A stretch of DNA of 18,077 bases. It comes from Bacteroidota bacterium (GTDB lineage: Bacteria; Bacteroidota; Ignavibacteria; Tepidaquicellales; Tepidaquicellaceae). The stretch's first letter is position 1, and every line of letters starts with the position of its first letter. This document shows positions 5,594-14,800 of this stretch, in pieces. Below the pieces are notes generated by a model that saw nothing but the letters and a program-made list of their open reading frames with translations, was not told the origin of the DNA and searched no databases. The stretch covers positions 17,419 to 35,495 of the forward strand of contig DOWN01000066.1 of the NCBI GenBank assembly GCA_003519545.1, given 5' to 3'. The position numbers and the translations under genes are program-made.

Positions 5594-6019
5594 ATGGCAA
5601 AAAAGATAACAGGTTATATTAAATTGCAAATTCCGGCTGGTGCTGCTACTATGGCTCCTCCTGTAGGTCCGGCTCTTGGTCAAAGAGGCGTAAACGGTAT
5701 GGAATTTTGTAAGCAATTTAATGCGAGAACTCAGGATAAAAAAGGATTAATTATCCCTGTTGTTATTACAGTATATTCTGATAAATCATTCACATTCATC
5801 ACCAAAACTCCACCTGCGGCAATTCTATTATTGAAAGCAGCGGGAATCGAAAAAGGTTCAGGTGTTCCTAACAAAACTAAAGTTGCTAAAGTAACTAAAA
5901 AACAAGTTGAAGAAATCGCATCAACCAAAATGCCGGATTTAAATGCTAATGATATTGAAGCGGCTATGAGCATGATTGCAGGTACTGCAAGAAGTATGGG
6001 CATTACAGTAGAAAATTAA
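5594..6019 (+). CDS. rplK: 50S ribosomal protein L11
   Basis: The protein has 141 residues, the normal length. The N-terminal domain includes GYIKLQIPAGAATMAPPVGPALGQRGVN (residues about 6-33), with the proline-rich PPVGPALGQ motif that contacts EF-G and, in other bacteria, RelA. The C-terminal domain carries SFTFITKTPPAAILLLKAAGIEKGSG and ends DLNANDIEAAMSMIAGTARSMGI, which binds 23S rRNA helices 43/44 at the GTPase-associated centre, next to the L10-L12 stalk encoded downstream. The start ATG lies 11 nt after nusG with no Shine-Dalgarno sequence. Confidence 0.98.
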   Translation: MAKKITGYIKLQIPAGAATMAPPVGPALGQRGVNGMEFCKQFNARTQDKKGLIIPVVITVYSDKSFTFITKTPPAAILLLKAAGIEKGSGVPNKTKVAKVTKKQVEEIASTKMPDLNANDIEAAMSMIAGTARSMGITVEN

Positions 6020-6034
6020 AAGTTTTAAAAAGAA

Positions 6035-6739
6035 ATGAAACTAACAAAGAAACAAAAAAATAATCAGAAAAACCTTGATGTTGTTAAAGAATATTCTTTG
6101 ACTGAAGCAATCTCGGTTTTAAAGAAAACTGATAAAGCAAAATTTGACGAATCAGTTGATATTGCTGTAAATTTAGGGGTTGACCCTAAACATGCCGACC
6201 AGGTTGTCAGAGGAACAGTTTCTCTTCCAAACGGAACAGGTAAAAGTGTCAGAGTTTTAGTTATTGCAAAACCTGAAAAGCAGCAGGAAGCAAAAGATGC
6301 AGGTGCTGATCATGTTGGATTTGAAGATTATCTTAAAAAGATTTCTGAAGGATGGACTGATATTGATGTAATTATTGCCGCACCTGATACCATGGCTGAA
6401 CTCGGAAAATTAGGAAAAGTTTTAGGACCTCGAGGTTTAATGCCGAATCCTAAAAGCGGTACTGTTACTCCTAATATCGGTCAGGCAGTAAAAGAAGTTA
6501 AAGCAGGAAAAATTGATTTCAGAGTTGATAAAACAGGTATCGTTCATTCATCAATCGGAAAACTTTCATTCGAAGAAAATAAATTAAAAGAAAATATTTC
6601 TGCTTTTTTAAATACTATTATAAAATTAAAACCGGCAGCGGCTAAAGGTGTCTATATTAAAGCTGTAACAATTTCAAGCACTATGGGTCCCGGAATTAAG
6701 ATTGATAAAAATTTACCTGATTTAAAATCAGCGGCTTAA
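6035..6739 (+). CDS. rplA: 50S ribosomal protein L1
   Basis: The protein has 234 residues, close to the family length. It begins with a lysine-rich tail (MKLTKKQKNNQKN), then SLTEAISVLKKTDKAKFDESVDIAVNLGVDPKHADQ (domain I) and VRGTVSLPNGTGKSVRV. Domain II follows with the conserved LGKVLGPRGLMPNPKSGTVT region, and the end has KGVYIKAVTISSTMGPGIKID, a standard rRNA-contacting loop. L1 forms the mobile stalk that moves deacylated tRNA from the E site and, in many bacteria, represses the rplK-rplA mRNA. It follows rplK by 15 nt; a structured leader of about 100 nt separates it from rplJ. Confidence 0.98.
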   Translation: MKLTKKQKNNQKNLDVVKEYSLTEAISVLKKTDKAKFDESVDIAVNLGVDPKHADQVVRGTVSLPNGTGKSVRVLVIAKPEKQQEAKDAGADHVGFEDYLKKISEGWTDIDVIIAAPDTMAELGKLGKVLGPRGLMPNPKSGTVTPNIGQAVKEVKAGKIDFRVDKTGIVHSSIGKLSFEENKLKENISAFLNTIIKLKPAAAKGVYIKAVTISSTMGPGIKIDKNLPDLKSAA

Positions 6740-6748
6740 TTTAATAAA

Positions 6749-6837
6749 GTTTACGCACTCAGTAAAACGAAAGGTTTAAGAGAGCCTTTCACTCGCTTCT
6801 AAATTCTCTTATTTTGATTAACAGCTAAAAGTTGGCT
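6749..6837 (+). promoter_or_regulatory. Probable L10-type leader ahead of rplJ
   Basis: Three hairpins fit in the rplA-rplJ gap. The first is GTTTAC/GTAAAAC with one bulged A and a 7-nt loop (6749-6768). The second is GAAAGG/CCTTTC with a 10-nt loop (6769-6774 with 6785-6790), directly abutting the first so the two could stack. The third is AGCTAA/TTGGCT with a 3-nt loop (6823-6837), ending 3 nt before the ATG. In many bacteria L10 or L10-L12 binds such a leader and represses rplJ-rplL translation. The placement fits; I could not confirm a kink-turn, so the assignment is by position and fold only. Confidence 0.5.
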
Positions 6838-6840
6838 TTT

Positions 6841-7374
6841 ATGGATAAACTTAACAAACAAAAGATAACCGAAGAACTTACCGGGATGATTGAAAACTCT
6901 GATGCTTTGTATTTCACGGATTTTTCAGGAATGTCTGTTTCTGATGTAAATGACCTCAGAGCAGAATTTTATAAATCCAATATAAATTACAAAGTTGTAA
7001 AAAACACACTTGCACTCAGAGCATTAAAAAATTCCACTAAGTTTTCAGATGCATCTGAAAAACTTTCAGGTTATTTAAAAGGACCGACAAGTATCGTGTT
7101 TGCTCAGGATGACGTTGTAGCTCCCGCAAAAATTCTCAAAAAGTTTTTTGAGAAAGGGGAAAAACCAAAATTAAAAGTTGCCTTTGTTGAGTCTACCGTT
7201 TATGATTCAGGTAAACTTAATCAACTGGCATCTTTACCTTCCAAAACTGAAATTATTGCCGGTATTTTGGGAAGTCTAAACTCACCGATCTCTGGTATAG
7301 TCGGATCTATCAATGCATTAATGCGTGATCTTTCAAGTGTAATCGAAGAGGTTGCAAAAAAGAAAGCCGCATAA
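6841..7374 (+). CDS. rplJ: 50S ribosomal protein L10
   Basis: The protein has about 177 residues. L10 anchors the L7/L12 dimers to 23S rRNA through L11's neighbourhood and forms the base of the factor-recruiting stalk. The RNA-binding N-terminal domain is recognised by NSDALYFTDFSGMSVSDVNDLRAEFY and NYKVVKNTLALRAL, then GPTSIVFAQDDVVAPAKIL. The C-terminal helix (about 138-177), which carries the L12 dimers, ends in VIEEVAKKKAA. I take ATG 6841 as the start (MDKLNKQKITEEL). A TTG at 6832 is in frame and would add three residues (MAF), but it lies inside the last leader hairpin. rplL starts 34 nt downstream, so L10 and L12 are made from one transcript. Confidence 0.95.
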   Translation: MDKLNKQKITEELTGMIENSDALYFTDFSGMSVSDVNDLRAEFYKSNINYKVVKNTLALRALKNSTKFSDASEKLSGYLKGPTSIVFAQDDVVAPAKILKKFFEKGEKPKLKVAFVESTVYDSGKLNQLASLPSKTEIIAGILGSLNSPISGIVGSINALMRDLSSVIEEVAKKKAA

Positions 7375-7408
7375 AAAATATTTTAAAAAAAATTAAACAA
7401 TAAATAAT

Positions 7409-7786
7409 ATGTCAGTAGAAGAATTAGTAGAATCAATTTCTAATTTAACATTAACTCAAGCAGCTGAATTAAAAAAAGCTCTTGAAGATAAATTTGGTGT
7501 AACTGCAGCAGCTCCTGTTATGATGGGTGGAATGATGCCTGCAGGTGGCGATGCCGGTGCTAAACAAGAAGAACAAACTGAATTTACTGTAATGCTTGTT
7601 GACGCAGGTGCTCAAAAAATTAATGTAATTAAAGCCGTAAAAAATGCAACAGGTTTAGGTTTAACTGAATCTAAAGCATTGGTTGAAGGTGCACCAAAAG
7701 CAGTTAAAGAAAACATTTCAAAAGAGGAAGCTGAAAAATTAAAAGCTGAAATTGAAGCAGCAGGCGGTAAAGTAGAATTAAAATAA
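7409..7786 (+). CDS. rplL: 50S ribosomal protein L7/L12
   Basis: The protein has 125 residues, the family norm. The N-terminal dimerisation and L10-binding part is MSVEELVESISNLTLTQAAELKKALEDKFGVTA. A flexible Ala/Gly/Met-rich hinge covers about residues 34-55 (APVMMGGMMPAGGDAGAK). The C-terminal factor-binding domain starts at TEFTVMLVDAGAQKINVIKAVKNATGLGL and continues ESKALVEGAPKAVKENISKEEAEKLKAEIEAAGGKVELK. It recruits and activates translational GTPases. The start ATG has an A-rich upstream region without a Shine-Dalgarno sequence. A hairpin in the 113-nt gap to rpoB probably sets the ratio between ribosomal and polymerase products. Confidence 0.98.
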   Translation: MSVEELVESISNLTLTQAAELKKALEDKFGVTAAAPVMMGGMMPAGGDAGAKQEEQTEFTVMLVDAGAQKINVIKAVKNATGLGLTESKALVEGAPKAVKENISKEEAEKLKAEIEAAGGKVELK

Positions 7787-7841
7787 TTTCAGTTAATTTA
7801 AAATCTTTCTCAAATCAAAATTTGTATAATTCATTAAACAG

Positions 7842-7878
7842 CGAAATCCCGGTTGAATTTTCATCCCGGGATTGTTCG
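7842..7878 (+). promoter_or_regulatory. Intercistronic hairpin between rplL and rpoB
   Basis: AATCCCGG (7845-7852) pairs with CCGGGATT (7866-7873) across a 13-nt loop, extended outwards by CGA/TCG with a GT bulge. There is no T-run after it, so full termination is unlikely. It occupies the place where E. coli has a partial attenuator and an RNase III site that lower rpoBC output relative to rplJL, so a similar role is plausible. This is inferred from position. Confidence 0.6.
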
Positions 7879-7886
7879 TTGTTTAT

Positions 7887-7891
7887 GGAGG
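7887..7891 (+). promoter_or_regulatory. Strong Shine-Dalgarno sequence of rpoB
   Basis: GGAGG stands 8 nt before the rpoB ATG, a near-ideal ribosome binding site. secE, nusG, rplK, rplA, rplJ and rplL in the same operon show nothing comparable, so this site stands out and fixes the start. Confidence 0.8.
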
Positions 7892-7899
7892 AATCTTAA

Positions 7900-10800
7900 A
7901 TGCAAGAAAAAGTAGCAGAATTAGGTCTTAAACCTTTGAATTCTAAAAACAAAAGATTAACTTTTTCAAAATCCAGATATCTCACTGTTCCACCGGATTT
8001 ATTAAATGTTCAGGTTCAATCTTACAGGGATTTTCTTCAGGAAAATATTCCTATCGGAAAAAGAAAATCTCAGGGGTTACAAAAAGTTTTTGAAGATAAT
8101 TTCCCGATTACCGATTCAAGAGATACTGCCTTACTCGAGTTCATTGAATATTATATCGAAAAACCACCTTATACAATTATAGAGTGTCAGGAACAGGGAT
8201 TGACTTACTCCGTTCCTGTTAAAGTAAAATTACGTCTTTCCACAAAACCAAACGCAGCGGCTAAAGATTATAACTACACATTTGAACAGGATGTTTATCT
8301 TGGAAATTTGCCGTATATGACTCATAGAGGAAGTTTCATTATTAATGGTGCGGAAAGAGTAATTGTAAGTCAGTTACACAGATCACCGGGTGTTGTGTTC
8401 AGCGAGTCTAAACACGCTAACGGTACAATGCTTTTCTCAGCAAGAGTTATCCCTTATAAAGGATCTTGGGTTGAATTTACAACAGATATCAATGATCTTT
8501 TATATGCTTATGTTGATAGAAAAAAGAAATTTTATTTTTCAACTCTTCTTAGAGCACTCGGCTTCAATGAAAAGGTTGAAATGTTAAATCTGTTTAAACT
8601 CGTAGAAGAAACTGAAATTAATAATTCAAATTATCTTGATTTCGTCGGCAGAATCTGTGTTGAAAATATTATTGATAAAAATACCGGAGAAGATTCCGGC
8701 ATTCCGGAAAATACTGTACTCGATGAAGAAAAATTATTAACTCTTGTTGGTTTAAAAATTAACAAAGTTAAATTATTTAAAAATAATGCAACCGATGGTG
8801 AACGTGTTATTTTAAACACGATTATGGCTGAAGATGACGAAAGTGATGAATACCTTGAAAAACCAATGCTTGAAGTCCTCGAAAATCAAAGAGGTAGAAG
8901 AAATCAAAACATTACCGATACTGAAGGTGAAAGTGCTAAATCTTATATTGAAAAACTTTTCTTCAATCCTAAAAAATATGATTTAGGAAGTGTCGGAAGA
9001 TATAAAATAAATTATAAACTTGGTCTTAAAATAGACCCGGATACTACAATTTTAACTTTAGAAGATATTGTTGAAATTATATTATACATTAAAGATTTAG
9101 TTGACGGTAAAAAAGAAGTTGATGATATTGACCATCTTGGAAACAGAAGAGTAAGGACGGTAAATGAACAGTTATCCTCTCAGTTCGGATTAGGTCTCTC
9201 AAGAATGGTGAGAACTATCCGTGAAAAAATGAGTATTCATGATGAAGAAAATTTAACTCCTTCAAGAATCATCAGTGCAAGACCTATCACTTCTGCACTT
9301 TCATCATTCTTTGGTACTTCACAACTTTCTCAGTTTATGGATCAGACAAATCCTTTGTCTGAAATGACTCACAAAAGAAGAATCAGTGCTTTAGGACCCG
9401 GTGGTCTTTCAAGAGAAAGAGCGGGCTTTGAAGTTAGAGACGTTCACTATACTCACTACGGAAGATTATGTCCGATTGAAACTCCTGAAGGTCCTAACAT
9501 CGGTTTGATTTCTTCTTTATGTATCCATTCAAGAGTTAATGAATTAGGTTTTATTGAAACTCCATATAGAAAAGTTGTTAACGGAAAAGTTACTGATGAA
9601 ATTGAATATTTGTCTGCGGAAAAAGAAGACTTCTTTAAAATTGCTCAGGCAAATGAACCGGTTGATGAAAAGGGTAATTTTGAAAATGAAAAAGTAAAAG
9701 CAAGATTTAAAGGTGATTTCCCTGTCTTGTTCCCTGATGAAGTTGATTATATGGATATTGCAACTAACCAGATTGTTAGTGCTGCTGCGGCATTAATTCC
9801 GTTTTTGGAACACGATGACGCTAACAGAGCACTTATGGGTAGTAATATGCAACGCCAGGCGGTTCCTTTGTTAAGACCTGAAGCTCCTTTTGTTGGAACA
9901 GGTTTTGAAGAGGTTGTTGCCAGAGATTCAAGATCTATGATTACTGCTGAAGCAGACGGTGTTGTTGAATATGTTTCAGGTGAAAAAATTATAGTTAAAT
10001 ATAATGTAAAAGAAGATTCTGATGAATCTCTTCTCACATTTGATGATAAACAAACTGTTGAATATAGTCTCACTAAATTCTTAAGAACTAACCAGGATAC
10101 ATCTGTTAACCAAAAACCTGTTGTGATTGAAGGTCAAAAAGTTAAAAAAGGTGATATACTTGCTGACGGTTCTTCTACTGAAAGAGGTGAGTTAGCATTA
10201 GGTAGAAATGTTCTCGTGGCATTTATGCCTTGGAGAGGATTTAATTATGAAGATGCTATTGTAATAAGTGAAAAAATTGTAAGTGATGATGTGTTCACTT
10301 CTATTCATATTGAAGAATATTCTCTTGAAGTTAGAGATACAAAAAGAGGTGAAGAAGAACTTACAAAAGAAATTCCAAACGTAAGTGAAGAAGCAACTAA
10401 AGACCTTGATGAAAATGGAATAGTTAGAATTGGTGCTGAAGTAAAAGAAGGTGATATCTTAATCGGTAAAGTTACTCCAAAAGGTGAAACTGAACCGACT
10501 CCTGAAGAAAAATTACTTCGTGCTATTTTTGGTGATAAAGCAGGTGATGTTAAAGATGCTTCTCTGAAAGCTCCTCCGGGATTAAAAGGAATAGTTATTA
10601 ACAAAAAATTATTCTCAAGAAAAACCAGAGATACCGATCAGAAAAAAGAAGAGAAAAGAAGAGTTGAAAAATATGATTCAGAAAGAAGAAAAGAAGTAAA
10701 AGAAATTACTCTTAAGTTCGCTGAAAAACTAGATTTATTACTCGATGGAAAAGAATGCACAGGGTTAAAAGATAAAAAAGGAAACATTGTTCTTAAAAAC

Positions 10801-11745
10801 GGAACAACTTTCAAAAAAGATACTTTTGCTAATCTTATTGAAAACAATGGTTATAATTTCAATGACTTTAATTTTGAAGTTGAGTTCACTTCAAATAAAA
10901 GAGCTGCTGGATTAATACCTGAAATGTATAGAAATTATAATTACAAAGTCAGCGAAGTTGATGAAAAATATAAAAGATTAAAAGTTAAATTAACACTTGG
11001 TGATGAGTTACCAACAGGTGTTGTAAAACTTGCTAAAGTATATATCGCTAAAAAACGAAAATTATCTGTCGGTGATAAAATGGCCGGAAGACACGGAAAT
11101 AAAGGTGTTGTCGCAAAAATTGTTCCGGTCGAAGATATGCCATTTATGCCGGATGGTACTCCAGTTGATATTGTTCTTAATCCGCTTGGTGTTCCTTCAA
11201 GGATGAATCTCGGGCAGTTATATGAAACTGCTTTGGGGTGGGTTGCTAAAAAATTATCTATTAAATTTGCAACTCCTATTTTTGACGGTGCAAGCGTAGA
11301 AGAAATTCAGGATTTTCTTGAAAAAAATGATTTACCAAATAATTCAAGAACTGAATTATATGATGGAAGAACAGGTGAAAAATTTGATCAGATGGTAACC
11401 ATTGGTTACATCTATATGTTAAAACTTTCTCACCTTGTTGATGATAAAATTCACGCAAGATCAATCGGACCATACTCTCTAATTACTCAACAGCCGCTCG
11501 GTGGTAAAGCACAGTTCGGTGGTCAGAGGTTTGGAGAGATGGAATGCTGGGCACTTCAGGGCTATGGAGCATCTCATATTTTACAGGAAATGTTAACTGT
11601 AAAAAGTGACGACGTTCAGGGAAGAAGCAAAGTTTATGAAGCCATTATTAAAGGTGATAACTTGCCGGAACCTGGTATACCTGAATCCTTCAATGTCTTA
11701 TTAAAAGAGTTGCAGGGATTGTGTCTTAATATTGAATTAGAATAA
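7900..11745 (+). CDS. rpoB: DNA-directed RNA polymerase subunit beta
   Basis: The protein has 1281 residues. It forms one pincer of the RNA polymerase core and, with beta' next door, the active centre. The N-terminal fork region runs RLTFSKSRYLTVPPDLLNVQVQSYRDFLQ. The rifampicin region is SQLSQFMDQTNPLSEMTHKRRISALGPGG with Asp481, His491 and Ser496 at the sites equivalent to E. coli 516, 526 and 531; these are the usual sensitive residues. NADFDGDQM belongs to beta', while here GDKMAGRHGNKG supplies Lys1060 and Lys1068 (E. coli 1065 and 1073), which contact the nascent RNA and initiating nucleotide. A charged Lys/Glu stretch at about 910-945 (RKTRDTDQKKEEKRRVEKYD) marks a lineage-variable insertion, much shorter than the E. 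coli one. The end matches the beta' interaction region: GGKAQFGGQRFGEMECWALQ and a tail of about 60 residues. The start is ATG with a strong Shine-Dalgarno sequence. Confidence 0.99.
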   Translation: MQEKVAELGLKPLNSKNKRLTFSKSRYLTVPPDLLNVQVQSYRDFLQENIPIGKRKSQGLQKVFEDNFPITDSRDTALLEFIEYYIEKPPYTIIECQEQGLTYSVPVKVKLRLSTKPNAAAKDYNYTFEQDVYLGNLPYMTHRGSFIINGAERVIVSQLHRSPGVVFSESKHANGTMLFSARVIPYKGSWVEFTTDINDLLYAYVDRKKKFYFSTLLRALGFNEKVEMLNLFKLVEETEINNSNYLDFVGRICVENIIDKNTGEDSGIPENTVLDEEKLLTLVGLKINKVKLFKNNATDGERVILNTIMAEDDESDEYLEKPMLEVLENQRGRRNQNITDTEGESAKSYIEKLFFNPKKYDLGSVGRYKINYKLGLKIDPDTTILTLEDIVEIILYIKDLVDGKKEVDDIDHLGNRRVRTVNEQLSSQFGLGLSRMVRTIREKMSIHDEENLTPSRIISARPITSALSSFFGTSQLSQFMDQTNPLSEMTHKRRISALGPGGLSRERAGFEVRDVHYTHYGRLCPIETPEGPNIGLISSLCIHSRVNELGFIETPYRKVVNGKVTDEIEYLSAEKEDFFKIAQANEPVDEKGNFENEKVKARFKGDFPVLFPDEVDYMDIATNQIVSAAAALIPFLEHDDANRALMGSNMQRQAVPLLRPEAPFVGTGFEEVVARDSRSMITAEADGVVEYVSGEKIIVKYNVKEDSDESLLTFDDKQTVEYSLTKFLRTNQDTSVNQKPVVIEGQKVKKGDILADGSSTERGELALGRNVLVAFMPWRGFNYEDAIVISEKIVSDDVFTSIHIEEYSLEVRDTKRGEEELTKEIPNVSEEATKDLDENGIVRIGAEVKEGDILIGKVTPKGETEPTPEEKLLRAIFGDKAGDVKDASLKAPPGLKGIVINKKLFSRKTRDTDQKKEEKRRVEKYDSERRKEVKEITLKFAEKLDLLLDGKECTGLKDKKGNIVLKNGTTFKKDTFANLIENNGYNFNDFNFEVEFTSNKRAAGLIPEMYRNYNYKVSEVDEKYKRLKVKLTLGDELPTGVVKLAKVYIAKKRKLSVGDKMAGRHGNKGVVAKIVPVEDMPFMPDGTPVDIVLNPLGVPSRMNLGQLYETALGWVAKKLSIKFATPIFDGASVEEIQDFLEKNDLPNNSRTELYDGRTGEKFDQMVTIGYIYMLKLSHLVDDKIHARSIGPYSLITQQPLGGKAQFGGQRFGEMECWALQGYGASHILQEMLTVKSDDVQGRSKVYEAIIKGDNLPEPGIPESFNVLLKELQGLCLNIELE

Positions 11746-11756
11746 AATTAGTTAAA

Positions 11757-11784
11757 TACAATCTCCGGGTTTTCGGAGATTGTA
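11757..11784 (+). promoter_or_regulatory. Hairpin between rpoB and rpoC
   Basis: An 11-bp stem (11757-11767 with 11774-11784, core CTCCG/CGGAG) closes a 6-nt loop GGTTTT. No T-run follows on the + strand, so it is not a standard terminator. It may be an RNA processing or stabilising element between the two polymerase cistrons. It lies 11 nt after the rpoB stop. Confidence 0.65.
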
Positions 11785-11798
11785 AACTGTTTAAAAAA

Positions 11799-11802
11799 GA
11801 GG
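11799..11802 (+). promoter_or_regulatory. Shine-Dalgarno-like GAGG of rpoC
   Basis: GAGG ends 7 nt before the rpoC ATG at 11810. It is weaker than the rpoB site but clearer than those of the ribosomal protein genes upstream. Confidence 0.5.
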
Positions 11803-11809
11803 TTTAAAA

Positions 11810-14800
11810 ATGTTAACCAGAACAGACAAAAAAATAAAAAGGTTTAACAAAATATCAATCGGGTTATCTTCAACCGAGATAATTACAGAAAATTCTCACG
11901 GTGAAGTTACTAAACCTGAAACAATCAATTACAGAACTTTTAAACCGGATAAAGACGGTTTGTTTTGTGAAAAAATATTTGGTCCTGTAAAAGATTGGGA
12001 ATGTCATTGCGGTAAATATAAAGGTATCAGGTATAAAGGTATTGTTTGCGACAGATGCGGTGTTGAAATTAATCAGAAATCAGTCAGAAGAGAAAGAATG
12101 GGACACATTGCATTGTGTGTACCTGTTGTGCATATTTGGTATTTCAGATCTTTACCTTCAAAAATAGGTTATGTACTTGGAATTTCAAATAAAGAACTTG
12201 AAAGAATAATTTATTACGAAACTTATGTTGTTATAAATCCGGGAAAAACAAAGTTCAAAAAGAATCAGTTAATTACCGAAGAAGAATATCTTGAAGTCGT
12301 TGAAAAAATGACTGAAGAAGAACATATGATGGATGATGATGATCCGAAAAAATTTCTTGCAGGTCAAGGTGGTGAAGCTATTAAAGAACTTCTCAGAAGA
12401 GTTGATATCGAAGGTGAAATTTTCAGATTAAGAAAAGAACTGAAAGAAGAACCTTCTGCTCTTAAAAAAGCTGATAATATTAAAAGATTAAGAGTGCTTG
12501 AAGCTTTCAGACCTAAAGAATTTGCAAAACCAAACAGACCTGAATGGATGGTGCTTGATGTTGTTCCTGTTATTCCACCGGAACTCAGACCACTTGTCCC
12601 GTTGGAAGGCGGAAGATTTGCAACTTCTGATTTAAATGATTTATACAGAAGAGTTATTATTAGAAATAACAGATTAAAAAGATTAATAGATATTAAAGCT
12701 CCGGAAGTTATCCTAAGAAATGAAAAAAGAATGTTACAAGAAGCAGTTGATGCTCTGCTTGATAACTCAAGAAGAGTAACCGCTGTTAAATCTGAAAACC
12801 GTGCTTTAAAATCTTTATCAGATATTTTAAAAGGTAAACAAGGTAGATTCCGTCAGAACTTACTCGGAAAAAGAGTTGATTATTCCGGTAGATCTGTAAT
12901 CGTTGTCGGACCTGAATTGAAACTTCATCAGTGTGGTCTTCCTAAAGATATGGCTCTTGAACTTTTCAAACCATTCGTAATTAGAAGACTTATTGACAGG
13001 GATTATGTTAAAACTGTTAAGAGTGCTAAAAAATTAATTGACAAAAGAACTCCTGAAGTTTGGGATATTCTTGAAAATGTTATTGACGGACATCCTGTTC
13101 TTCTTAACAGAGCACCAACTCTACACAGATTAAGTATTCAGGCATTTCAACCGGTATTGATTGAAGGTAAAGCGATTACTTTACATCCGCTTGTTTGTAT
13201 TGCATTCAACGCTGACTTTGACGGTGATCAGATGGCTGTTCACGTTCCGTTATCATATGATGCTCAACTTGAAGCAGGTATTCTGATGCTATCATCTCAT
13301 AATATCCTTTCACCTCAAAACGGAGAGGCGATTATAAAACCTCACCAGGAGATGATTTTAGGAAATTATTATCTTACTAAAGAATTAAAAGGTGATTTAG
13401 GTGAAGGGAAAATCTTCTCATCACCTGAAGAAGTTTTCATTGCAAATGAAAATAAAAGATTAGGGCTTCACGCAAGAATTAAAGTTAGAATTAAAGGTCA
13501 GATAATTGAAACTACAACAGGAAGAGTAATCTTTAATCAGATTATTCCTGAAAAAATTCCTTTTGTAAATGATTTGATGAAAAAGAAAAAACTTATTGAA
13601 TTAATCGGTATGATTTACAATAAGTGTGGTAACTATGAAACTGCTGTGTTCCTTGATAAACTTAAAGAAATTGGTTTCAAATACGCAACTGAAGGTGGTC
13701 TGTCAGTAAATATTGATGATATTGAAGTTCCGGATACAAAATGGAAAATTATTGAAGATGCACAAAAAGAAGTTGCTAAAATTGAAAAAGCAAAATCAAG
13801 AGGTTTAATAACCGAAAACGAAAGATATAATAACGTTATTGATATTTGGTCACACGTTAGAGACGATGTAAAAAGAGATTTAATGCATAATTTGACAAGA
13901 TCAAAAAATGGATTTAACTCTTTACATATGATGATTGACTCCGGTGCTAGAGGTTCTGCCGATCAGGTTTCTCAGTTGGCAGGTATGAGAGGTCTTATGC
14001 AAAAACCTCAAAAATCTTTAACCGGTCAAGCAGGTGAAATTATTGAAAACCCGATTCTTGCAAACTTTAAAGAAGGTCTTTCAATTCTTGAATACTTTAT
14101 CTCCACGCACGGTGCCCGAAAAGGTCTTGCTGATACTGCTTTGAAAACTGCTGATGCTGGTTACTTAACAAGGAGACTCGTTGATGTTGCTCAGGATGTG
14201 ATTATTAACGAAAATGATTGCGGAACTAACAGAGGTGTTGAAACTGAAGCATTAAAAGAAGGTGAAGATATTAAAGAACCTTTGGAAGAAAGAATTTTAG
14301 GAAGAGTTGCTGCGGTTGATGTTATTGATCCTTTAACTAAAAAACTTTTAGTAAAAGCAGGTGAAGAAATTGATGAAGAAAAAGCTTCCTTAATTAAAGA
14401 ATCACCAATCACCACTGTTGAAATCAGATCTGTATTGACCTGTAAATCAAAAAGAGGTGTTTGTGCTAAGTGTTACGGAAGAAATCTTGCAACCGGCAAA
14501 ATGGTTGAAATCGGTGAAGCTGTTGGTATCATTGCCGCTCAGTCTATCGGTGAACCGGGTACTCAGTTAACTCTTAGAACTTTCCACATCGGTGGTACTG
14601 CAAGTAAAATTGTTGAGCAATCAAGAGTGACTTCTAAATTTGAAGGTAAAGTAAAATTTGATAACATAAAATTAGTCGAGTATAGCGGTGTTGCGGGTGA
14701 TAATCTGATTGCTATCAGCAGAAACGGAAAAATTAATATTATTGATGAAAACGGATCTCAACTGATTTCTTATAAAGTTGAATACGGATCTAAGTTGCTT

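Noticed and set aside
5219..5716. Minus-strand open frames opposite nusG/rplK and others opposite rpoB, rpoC, mraZ and rsmH
   Set aside because: They lie fully opposite strongly recognised genes, have low-complexity Ser/Phe-rich translations typical of the antisense of AT-rich coding DNA, and show no family motif.
7845..7873. Intrinsic terminator between rplL and rpoB
   Set aside because: The hairpin is good but no T-run follows, and rpoB must be transcribed through it, so I list it as a regulatory hairpin instead.
8390..8587. Plus-strand open frame inside rpoB
   Set aside because: An out-of-frame shadow of rpoB with no recognisable domain.
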